Assembly (NCBI GenBank): GCA_900554415.1
Contig: USGU01000005.1
Coordinates: forward strand, 1-64,000
Direction of reading: 5' to 3'
From: an uncultured Lachnospiraceae bacterium
Lineage (GTDB): Bacteria > Bacillota > Clostridia > Lachnospirales > Lachnospiraceae
DNA: 64,000 bases
In this document: piece by piece, positions 7,208 through 13,471 of the stretch
How positions within the stretch are numbered: the first letter of the stretch is position 1
Layout: the number at the start of each line of letters is the position of its first letter
Notes under the pieces: model-generated
The model's input: the letters and a program-made list of their open reading frames with translations, nothing else
Told to the model about the DNA's origin: nothing
The model's database searches: none
Made by a program: the position numbers and the translations under genes

Positions 7208-7216
7208 TGTTATAAT
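7208..7216 (+). promoter_or_regulatory. Extended -10 promoter element
   Basis: TGTTATAAT matches an extended -10 box (TGnTATAAT) about 73 bases before the ATG at 7289. There is no good -35, which is tolerated with an extended -10. Confidence 0.5.
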
Positions 7217-7288
7217 TCTTATGCATCTTATTCAATAAATTTCAATAAATGAAAATCTAAAATATAGTTTTACCAGAAAGGATATCCA

Positions 7289-7471
7289 ATGTCGAATCAA
7301 AATATTTCCAATAAAACAAATAATTTTTACCAAACCTTTGACCAATCAGCAGTTTCCGACTCCAAAAGAACCCTGAAACGCAGAGGGCGTTTTAATGAGT
7401 TGGACCGCCACGAGGAAATGACCGTTAATGTGACCGATACGGTTAAAAATCATATGAGCCATTTAAAATAG
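7289..7471 (+). CDS. Small basic hydrophilic protein, unknown
   Basis: 60 residues, rich in Asn, Ser, Arg and Lys, with no membrane segment. The middle segment SKRTLKRRGRFNELDRHEEM is basic and could bind nucleic acid, but this is only a composition argument. A GAAAGGA site precedes the ATG, and an extended -10 lies upstream, so expression is plausible. It sits just upstream of the type I toxin promoter. No family recognised. Confidence 0.5.
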   Translation: MSNQNISNKTNNFYQTFDQSAVSDSKRTLKRRGRFNELDRHEEMTVNVTDTVKNHMSHLK

Positions 7472-7503
7472 CCTATTCTCACTTTTTATTTTCAAAATTT
7501 CAT

Positions 7504-7531
7504 TGAACGTATGTTCTTTTCTTGCTATACT
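7504..7531 (+). promoter_or_regulatory. Promoter of the holin-like toxin mRNA
   Basis: TTGAAC (7504-7509), 16 bases, TATACT (7526-7531), with TG at 7523-7524 giving an extended -10. The start would be near 7538, leaving a leader of about 80 bases. Confidence 0.65.
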
Positions 7532-7588
7532 AATATTGTGTAATTGAAAAGAAAAGAAACGTAGGATGCAATTTCCGGTTATTAGATG

Positions 7589-7610
7589 CCCTCTAGTTTA
7601 CAAAGGAGGG
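7589..7610 (+). promoter_or_regulatory. Shine-Dalgarno-masking hairpin in toxin leader
   Basis: CCCTC (7589-7593) can pair with GAGGG (7606-7610), which is part of the AAAGGAGGG ribosome binding site of the toxin. Masking of the site in the full-length mRNA is a known feature of type I toxins; here it is inferred from the pairing. A second copy of GATGCCCT flanks the hairpin. Confidence 0.45.
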
Positions 7611-7619
7611 TGATGCCCT

Positions 7620-7706
7620 ATGAACACAATGGAAGTACTCACTTTATTGCTAGTAGTTTTTGCGGCTCTGTCTTACATAGATATTCATAATAACAAAAAG
7701 AAATAG
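7620..7706 (+). CDS. Type I toxin, putative holin-like membrane peptide
   Basis: A 28-residue peptide: a short polar start (MNTMEV), one membrane helix LTLLLVVFAALSYI (residues 7-20) and a basic tail ending NNKKK. This is the layout of the putative holin-like/TxpA toxin group of Firmicutes, which insert into the membrane. The ribosome binding site AAAGGAGGG is very strong but can be masked (7589-7610). An antisense RNA promoter faces it at 7797-7825, so the mRNA 3' end would pair with the antitoxin RNA. Too short for ordinary gene finders; identified by reading the frame, the site and the facing promoter. Confidence 0.8.
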   Translation: MNTMEVLTLLLVVFAALSYIDIHNNKKK

Positions 7707-7791
7707 CATCCCAACCGACCAAAGTTAGATGCTATTCCAAAATAGTTTTCGACTGAGGGCAAATCGGATTTTGCATCCGATTTACTTTCTA
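7694..7791 (-). ncRNA. Antisense RNA antitoxin of the holin-like toxin
   Basis: It would start near 7791 from a strong minus-strand promoter and end at the stem AATAGCATC/GATGCTATT (7728-7736 with 7702-7710) followed by TTCTTTTTG. The RNA is about 98 nt. It carries a second perfect 9-bp hairpin, AAATCGGAT/ATCCGATTT, at 7761-7783. It covers the toxin stop codon, the last four codons and the 3' UTR, as in the TxpA/RatA arrangement. No transcript data are available. Confidence 0.7.
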
Positions 7792-7796
7792 AGTAA

Positions 7797-7825
7797 ATTA
7801 TACAGTAGGGTACTTGTATTTTCAA
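7797..7825 (-). promoter_or_regulatory. Promoter of the antitoxin RNA
   Basis: Minus strand TTGAAA (7825-7820), exactly 17 bases, TATAAT (7802-7797). This is a stronger match to consensus than the toxin promoter, as expected if antitoxin RNA is made in excess. Confidence 0.75.
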
Positions 7826-7838
7826 GTACCCTTTTATC
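7808..7838 (+). terminator. Terminator of the toxin mRNA
   Basis: GGGTACTTG (7808-7816) and CAAGTACCC (7823-7831) form a perfect 9-bp stem, then TTTTATCTTTTT. The stem overlaps the antitoxin promoter, so the two signals share DNA. Confidence 0.75.
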
Positions 7839-7848
7839 TTTTTCCCTC

Positions 7849-9216
7849 TTATATTACCTGATGTTCCATCCATTTTCTGCTATGGAACCGGTATGTAAAT
7901 ACAATCGCCCTTACCGTCCAGTCTGCAAACATTCCAATCCAGACTCCCATCGGTCCGAAGCCAAATCCACGAATCAGTACAACACAGAGACAAAATCTGC
8001 ACAGCCACATAACAGCACAGGACGTTATCATAGAGAACTTCACATCTCCTGCCGCACGCAGTCCGTATGCCGGCACGAAGGCCAATACCCATACCAGAGG
8101 TTTCACCACGGAAATCCACTTCATCATATAAATACACATATCCGCACTGGCTTTCTCCATACCACCAAGTATTGTCACCGGTTTTGTTGCTGCAAACACA
8201 AGCAACGAACTTACAATAATTGCCCCTTCTGCGATTACGGTCAGTTTTTTAATATAATAAGCCGCCTCGTCTTTGCGGTCAGCGCCCATACACTGTCCTA
8301 CAATTGTCATAAGCCCGATTCCGATTCCACCGCCTGCAATTCCACTCATATTTTCCAGAATATTTGTCATAGCCTGAGCCGCTATCGCAACAGTTCCAAG
8401 TGTCGATACTGTTGACTGGATTGCAAGCTTTCCAAGCTGGAACATACTGTTTTCAATTCCTGATGGAATCCCAATTCCAAGGATTCTTCCAATCATCTTC
8501 CAGTTTGGACGTATTTTCAGATACTCACGCACCACTATCATCTGACGGTCTCTGCGAAGTTGAATCAGTACTACCACTGCACAGAAAATACGGGAAACCA
8601 GTGTAGAAATGGCTGCCCCTGCAACTCCCATATGGAATACCCAAATCAAAATCGCATTTCCCACAATATTCATCACGTTGGAAATCATGGAAATCACCAT
8701 TGGTCCTCTGGTATTATCCTGCGCCCTGAAAATAGATGCGGCAGAATCATACATTGCAATAAACGGAAATGACAATGCGGTATAAAAGAAATAGGTTTCT
8801 GAAGCAGTCATAACCGCTTCCTCTACCGAGCCAAAGATTAACCGCAAAAGCGGTTTCTGGAATACAAGGCATATTGCACTTACAACCACCGATATCATAG
8901 TGATGATAAACAGAACCTGCCTTGCAGATTCATTTGCCCGCTCCTTATTCTTCTGTCCAATATATTGTGCACAGACAATGGCACCTCCTGCTGCCAATGC
9001 CGAAAACGCCTGAATCACCAGAACATTGATGGAATCCACCAGTGATACAGCCGAAATTGCCGCTGACCCAATATTACTTACCATCATCGTATCCGCAGTT
9101 CCCATAATGGAATTTAATAATTGTTCCATCACAACCGGAATCAAAAGATTGCTGATCATACGGTTGGTAAACATATGCTGTCGTTCATGATTCCTATTTT
9201 TTTCTTTCATTTTCAT
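7849..9216 (-). CDS. MATE-family efflux transporter
   Basis: 455 residues, twelve membrane segments in two homologous halves. Family signatures include LLIPVVMEQLLNSIMGTADT in the first segment and AASIFRAQDNTRGPMVISM around residue 165, a loop shared by NorM-like proteins. It should export organic cations or metabolites. It is 12 bases downstream of the DJ-1/PfpI gene, probably in one transcript. It is clearly diverged from the MATE protein at 2389-3738, which has a different N-terminus and its own MarR regulator. The ATG at 9216 has only a weak ribosome binding site. Confidence 0.88.
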   Translation of the reverse strand: MKMKEKNRNHERQHMFTNRMISNLLIPVVMEQLLNSIMGTADTMMVSNIGSAAISAVSLVDSINVLVIQAFSALAAGGAIVCAQYIGQKNKERANESARQVLFIITMISVVVSAICLVFQKPLLRLIFGSVEEAVMTASETYFFYTALSFPFIAMYDSAASIFRAQDNTRGPMVISMISNVMNIVGNAILIWVFHMGVAGAAISTLVSRIFCAVVVLIQLRRDRQMIVVREYLKIRPNWKMIGRILGIGIPSGIENSMFQLGKLAIQSTVSTLGTVAIAAQAMTNILENMSGIAGGGIGIGLMTIVGQCMGADRKDEAAYYIKKLTVIAEGAIIVSSLLVFAATKPVTILGGMEKASADMCIYMMKWISVVKPLVWVLAFVPAYGLRAAGDVKFSMITSCAVMWLCRFCLCVVLIRGFGFGPMGVWIGMFADWTVRAIVFTYRFHSRKWMEHQVI

Positions 9217-9228
9217 AACACTAACTTA

Positions 9229-9744
9229 TTACTGCATTCTCTTATACTCTTTCCAGAATGCAATTGTTTCTTCTAATTCCCTTTCATTTGTAAATAAATT
9301 CATTTTCTTAGCAACTTCTATAGCAAAATCAACATACCCATTTGCTCTTGAAGTGATTACCTGGTCTGTTACAACTACATCTGCTTCTGAAGAATGTGTG
9401 GATGCAATTCCTTCTAATATTCCTGCATGGTCTAACACATCTACACCTGCACAAATTCCTGCAATCATGCCTTTATTTTCTCTAACTTTCTTTAGATACG
9501 TCCAAACCGTATCGTTATCAATTTCTTTGATATTTCCACCAGGAACTATCATAAGTTCCACATTTTTTACATCAACATTTGTCAGTTTTTCCGAGACGTT
9601 GACGGAATAGCCTTCCATAGATGTAACAGCATTCCCATCCAATGATACGAATACCACATCCTTATTGGTAAACTTTAGGAAATAATTTAGGATTACAATT
9701 TCGTAAATACAGCTGGTATTATATAAAAGCACTACTGTTTTCAT
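9229..9744 (-). CDS. DJ-1/PfpI family protein
   Basis: 171 residues with the class I glutamine-amidotransferase-like fold. The nucleophile elbow is GICAGVDVL (Cys near residue 99), and MIVPGG lies before it. The N-terminal KTVVLLYNTSCIYEIVILNY resembles regulators of the DJ-1/AraC type, but there is no HTH domain. Possible roles are glyoxalase/deglycase, protease or chaperone; sequence alone does not decide. The start at 9744 follows AAAGGAGGA; the frame open to 9771 lacks a site. It is followed by the MATE gene. Confidence 0.82.
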   Translation of the reverse strand: MKTVVLLYNTSCIYEIVILNYFLKFTNKDVVFVSLDGNAVTSMEGYSVNVSEKLTNVDVKNVELMIVPGGNIKEIDNDTVWTYLKKVRENKGMIAGICAGVDVLDHAGILEGIASTHSSEADVVVTDQVITSRANGYVDFAIEVAKKMNLFTNERELEETIAFWKEYKRMQ

Positions 9745-9783
9745 CGCGTATCCTCCTTTAAATTTATCCATATATTATAGCAC

Positions 9784-9816
9784 AAAAAAGAAGTATCCCA
9801 ACATCTGAGATACTTC
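9784..9816 (-). terminator. Terminator-like hairpin after the DJ-1/ohyA intergenic boundary
   Basis: Minus strand GAAGTATC/GATACTTC (9809-9816 with 9790-9797), followed by six T. It lies just after the oleate hydratase stop and would end that transcript before the DJ-1 gene. Confidence 0.7.
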
Positions 9817-9829
9817 CTTTTTCAAATTT

Positions 9830-11623
9830 CTATTTTATCAATCCACTTTCTTTCAGCAGAATTTCCACATCCGTTCCTTTGACTGCTTTTAAAACTGCTT
9901 TTAAGAGCATTTTTTCTTTGAATGACAATGGAACTTCGTCAATGGTTTTCTTATCAATTGCATAATATGCTGCACGGAGCAATTCTCTTACATCATACTT
10001 GGATCCCCAGACTTCCGGCACACCTCTGTCTACATTCAGAAGGGTATATACAGCTTCCATACCGGTACGGATAGAGTATTCTGTCGTGAAAATGGTGTCT
10101 CTTGGAGTTTCTGCGAACTGACCAAGGAAAGCGAAGTTGACTGCTCCTTTTGGAACAACCAGTGGTCTGTCTTTTTCCTTTCTCGGCTGGAAAAATGCAT
10201 TGATATAAGGCATAAAGCAGGTCGTAGTATTGCAGCGGTTCTTTGCCCAGTCATCAATCTTGTCCTTCGGTGCACCAATGTGATACAGCCATTCACGGCA
10301 AACTTCTTCACCGGTACAGTTACGCATCGCTTTCTTGACATAATTTCCTGCCTTGTTTGTAGAAAGTGCATAAACCCATACCAGAACGGTATCTTTATTC
10401 TGCGCTTTGAACTGCGGCTGACGGTTAATAGTCCATGAAAGATACCAGTTATCCATACTGTCTTTTACCGTGACGATACCACCCGTTGTAACCTTTCCTT
10501 CTCTTGGGTCTCTCTTACAGATACTGATAATCTTTTGAATAATCTCTTCATCTGAAGTCTCAACGGTTGCGCTCATCCAGTTGGTTGCCTCATAATCACT
10601 ACAGAATTTGTCCGGATTACCATATTCCCCATGTTTCGCCTGAACGGCAATATTTTTCCACAAATCCCATGACTCGCCTACACCGTTTTTGATATTGCTG
10701 AGGTCTGGTGCTGTATTCTGGTCCCCATAGCAGGATGTATCGGTACAGCATCCATTTGTGATAAATACCAGATCATCTTCTACAAGGTCAATGGTATCAG
10801 TCTTTCCGTCTTTTTCATATACAATCTGAGTTGCCACTTTTCTGCCATTTTTATCCTCGATAATGACATTTTTCACGTCCATTCCATACTCTACCGTTAC
10901 ACCATGGCTTTCCAGATATTTTACAAGCGGAAGAATCATACTCTCATACTGATTGTATTTCGTAAAACGAAGTGCTGTAAAATCAGGCAGTCCATCGATA
11001 TGATGGCAGTATCTGCATAAATATCGCTTCATTTCAAGGGCCGATGACCATTTCTGGAATGCAAACATGGTCTGCCAATACAACCAGAAATTGGTACTCC
11101 AGAAGGAATCTGGAAGCACTTCACTAATCTTCTTATCCTCAAGGTCTTTTTCCGGTGTCATAAATAATTTCGAAAGAGCCATTGCCGATTCTTTGTCCAA
11201 TGTAAATTTCTTGTCTGTATGTGCATCCTGTCCACATTTTTCTGAGGCACGGCACAGAGAATAGTTCGGGTCATGCTTGTTTAACCAATAATATTCATCA
11301 AGTACGGAAATGCCCGGTGTTTCGATAGATGGCACATCACGGAACATATCCCACATACATTCGAAATGATTATCCATCTCTCTGCCGCCTCTCATGTAGA
11401 ATCCTTTTCTGATATCCTTTCTTCCATCACAGCTTCCGCCTGCAAGGTCAAGCTTTTCAAGAAGGTGGATACGCTCACCCTTCACCTGTCCATCTCTCAC
11501 AAGATAGAATGCAGCCGAAAGTCCTGCAAGCCCGGTTCCTATAATATACGCTGATTTCCGGTCAGCTCCCTCTGGTTTTTCTGGTTTTGCAAATGCTTCA
11601 TAAGTTCCTGCTGAATAATACAT
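9830..11623 (-). CDS. ohyA: Oleate hydratase (MCRA family, FAD-dependent)
   Basis: The 597-residue length is normal for this family. The N-terminal Rossmann site is YIIGTGLAGLSAAFYLVRDG (residues about 26-45), followed by the LEKLDLAGGSCDG FAD segment and the RGGREMDNHFECMWD block typical of MCRA proteins. It adds water to the cis-9 double bond of oleic acid (and related acids) to give 10-hydroxystearate, which protects gut bacteria from unsaturated fatty acids. The ATG follows AAAGGGAG. The upstream 190 bases contain a terminator for tetR and an 11-bp palindrome, so a separate regulated promoter is likely. Confidence 0.93.
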   Translation of the reverse strand: MYYSAGTYEAFAKPEKPEGADRKSAYIIGTGLAGLSAAFYLVRDGQVKGERIHLLEKLDLAGGSCDGRKDIRKGFYMRGGREMDNHFECMWDMFRDVPSIETPGISVLDEYYWLNKHDPNYSLCRASEKCGQDAHTDKKFTLDKESAMALSKLFMTPEKDLEDKKISEVLPDSFWSTNFWLYWQTMFAFQKWSSALEMKRYLCRYCHHIDGLPDFTALRFTKYNQYESMILPLVKYLESHGVTVEYGMDVKNVIIEDKNGRKVATQIVYEKDGKTDTIDLVEDDLVFITNGCCTDTSCYGDQNTAPDLSNIKNGVGESWDLWKNIAVQAKHGEYGNPDKFCSDYEATNWMSATVETSDEEIIQKIISICKRDPREGKVTTGGIVTVKDSMDNWYLSWTINRQPQFKAQNKDTVLVWVYALSTNKAGNYVKKAMRNCTGEEVCREWLYHIGAPKDKIDDWAKNRCNTTTCFMPYINAFFQPRKEKDRPLVVPKGAVNFAFLGQFAETPRDTIFTTEYSIRTGMEAVYTLLNVDRGVPEVWGSKYDVRELLRAAYYAIDKKTIDEVPLSFKEKMLLKAVLKAVKGTDVEILLKESGLIK

Positions 11624-11704
11624 ATAAACACGCTCCCTTTCTTTTCTGGCTTATCGATTTCATATCCATAAGTATATCCATAAAATTCAGAAATAAAATA
11701 CATA

Positions 11705-11740
11705 AAAAAGAAGAACTGTCATAGATAACGACAGTCCTCC
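11705..11740 (-). terminator. Terminator after the tetR gene
   Basis: Minus-strand stem GGACTGTC/GACAGTTC with a nine-base loop and one wobble pair, followed by TTCTTTTTT. It separates tetR from ohyA. Confidence 0.7.
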
Positions 11741-11753
11741 CACATTGCAGGAG

Positions 11754-11783
11754 AATACGACAAACATCTCATTTTGTCGTATT
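11754..11783. promoter_or_regulatory. 11-bp perfect inverted repeat between tetR and ohyA
   Basis: AATACGACAAA (11754-11764) and TTTGTCGTATT (11773-11783) are perfect inverted copies separated by eight bases. There is no T-run on either side, so it is not a simple terminator. It could be a TetR operator or an RNA-stability hairpin at the tetR mRNA end. Confidence 0.45.
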
Positions 11784-11815
11784 TCCATATTGACTTGCAT
11801 ACTCATATTTACAAT

Positions 11816-12388
11816 TTACATCCTATTTTTATCCAGTCTGGCATTGCTGAGTGCATGATTAAAAGTTCCCTGAATCAATGAGTTCAAACGCTCAATGATA
11901 ACTTTCGGGTCTTCTTTCATTCCTTTGTCAATCCATTCCAGCACAAGTCCTACAAATCCGTATTTATAAAAATTAGCAATAAACGCCTTGTCTTCTTCCC
12001 GCACCACCATGCCTTCTGCTTTTTCCTCCAGTACATTATAAAGAAGCTGATACGTCACCCGGTACAGATAGCGGTATAAGTAATCCTTAGGAACATGATG
12101 GTAAATATTGATAATAAATGCTTTATCTCTATTTATCATCTCAAACAGTGCATAAAAGCCTTCCTGCCAGGTATCGTAAGTCCGGTTTTCTTTTAAAGCG
12201 CGCTCCGCATCCTCATCGCAAATCCATTCGGTCAGTTCCAGTATATCATGAAAATGATAATAAAAGGTCTGCCTGTTCATCTCACATTTCTCAGTAATAT
12301 CATTTACCGTTATCTTGTCAAACGGCTTTTCTAATAACAGTTCTTTAAAAGCATATGCAATCGCAAGCTTGGTAGTTGCCTTACTCAT
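11816..12388 (-). CDS. TetR-family regulator with DhaS-like C-terminal domain
   Basis: 190 residues. The N-terminal HTH spans about residues 8-55, with the recognition part TVNDITEKCEMNRQTFYYHF, where NRQTFYYHFHDI is typical of the TetR subgroup with the TetR_C_8/DhaS-like ligand domain. The remaining residues are all-helical and contain NFYKYGFVGLVLEWIDKGM, also characteristic of that subgroup. The ATG follows AAAGGAG. It lies between an ABC relic and ohyA on the same strand, so fatty-acid-linked control of ohyA or of the ABC exporter are both possible; the ligand is unknown. Confidence 0.85.
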   Translation of the reverse strand: MSKATTKLAIAYAFKELLLEKPFDKITVNDITEKCEMNRQTFYYHFHDILELTEWICDEDAERALKENRTYDTWQEGFYALFEMINRDKAFIINIYHHVPKDYLYRYLYRVTYQLLYNVLEEKAEGMVVREEDKAFIANFYKYGFVGLVLEWIDKGMKEDPKVIIERLNSLIQGTFNHALSNARLDKNRM

Positions 12389-12420
12389 CGTTCACTGCTC
12401 CTTTTATGACTCATATTTTG

Positions 12421-12640
12421 TCACATCACGATTTTTCCGTCCTCAATCTGAATCACAACATCTGCATTTTGAGCAATTTCTAAATCATGTGTTACCATAA
12501 TTAAAGTCTGTCCAGACCGTTTTGTCAATTGATTTAATAATTTCTTCGTATTTTCACTGGTTCTCTTGTCCAGATTCCCAGTCGGTTCGTCACCAAATAT
12601 GAGAATTGGTTTCGCCAGAATAGGCATCTATGGAAGCGCA
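12421..12640 (-). pseudogene. C-terminal relic of an ABC transporter ATPase (MacB/LolD type)
   Basis: The frame encodes only the last 68 residues of an ATPase: Walker B and D-loop in LIFGDEPTGNLD, then the H-loop in LIMVTHDLEIAQNADVV. Walker A, Q-loop and signature are absent. A stop codon interrupts the stretch just before it (in the ALP region that would follow the signature helix). No start or ribosome binding site fits. It is related to, but not a duplicate of, the intact ATPase at 15841-16539, as the sequences differ (GNLD versus GALD). Confidence 0.8.
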
Positions 12641-12658
12641 ATTTATACCTAATCTATT

Positions 12659-13438
12659 TCAGGAGAGTACCACATCCAGCACCATCATCAGACAGAAACC
12701 AACCATAAATGCGATGGTTCCTTTATTGGAGTGCTCTCCTTCTGCCATCTCCGGCACTAATTCTTCTATTACAACATACAACATTGCCCCCGCTGCGAAG
12801 CTGAGCAGATACGGCATTACCGGCACAATCTTCCCTGCAAGAAATACAGTCAGAAGACCGGCTGCCGGTTCTACAGCTCCTGATAAGATTCCCCAGATAC
12901 AAGCCTTTCCCTTTGACATTCCGGCATCGTGGAGCGGCATAGATACAATTGCCCCTTCCGGGAAATTCTGGATTGCAATTCCTACCGACAATGCCAGCGC
13001 AGCCGCCCGGGAAACCGAAGCACTTTCCGCAAGTAAGCTGGCATAGAGTACACCTACCGCCATGCCCTCTGGAATATTGTGAATGGTAATTGCCAAAATC
13101 ATCATAAAAGATTTGCTAAGTCCGCTGGGCGGTCCTTCTACCGTCTCATCCAGATGCATATGTGGTGTAACGTTATCTAAAAATAATAAAAATACCATTC
13201 CAAGCACAAACCCGGCAACCGCAGGAATAACCCGGTATTTTCCCATATTTTCAGCCTGTTCAAGAGCCGGAATCAGCAGACTCCACACAGAAGCTGCAAT
13301 CATGACTCCTGCGGCAAATCCGCTTAATATCTTTGTTGTGCCCTTTTGGAATCCCTCACGCATAAAAAGTACACATAATGCTCCCAATGTCGTTCCGGCA
13401 AAAGGGATGAAAAGTCCTGTCAAAATTGTCACACCCAT
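12659..13438 (-). CDS. ZIP-family metal transporter (ZupT-like)
   Basis: 259 residues with eight predicted membrane segments. The metal-binding helices show HNIPEGMAVG (around residue 118) and a second QNFPEGAIVSMPL (around residue 156), the twin motif of ZIP transporters. A His-containing loop (PHMHLDE) lies at about residues 91-97. It would import Zn2+ or another divalent metal. The ATG follows AAAGGAG, and it begins only 33 bases after the FtsX-like permease gene, so it is likely the last gene of the ABC exporter operon. Metal selectivity cannot be read from the sequence. Confidence 0.9.
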   Translation of the reverse strand: MGVTILTGLFIPFAGTTLGALCVLFMREGFQKGTTKILSGFAAGVMIAASVWSLLIPALEQAENMGKYRVIPAVAGFVLGMVFLLFLDNVTPHMHLDETVEGPPSGLSKSFMMILAITIHNIPEGMAVGVLYASLLAESASVSRAAALALSVGIAIQNFPEGAIVSMPLHDAGMSKGKACIWGILSGAVEPAAGLLTVFLAGKIVPVMPYLLSFAAGAMLYVVIEELVPEMAEGEHSNKGTIAFMVGFCLMMVLDVVLS

Positions 13439-13471
13439 GAAAATACTCCTTTATTTCCTATTCTTCACTCT

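Noticed and set aside
7729..8415. Plus-strand frame of 228 residues over the MATE gene
   Set aside because: Shadow with no ribosome binding site; codon pattern follows the minus-strand MATE frame.
12630..13046. Plus-strand frame of 138 residues over the ZIP gene
   Set aside because: Antisense shadow of the ZIP transporter with no start signal and low-complexity composition.
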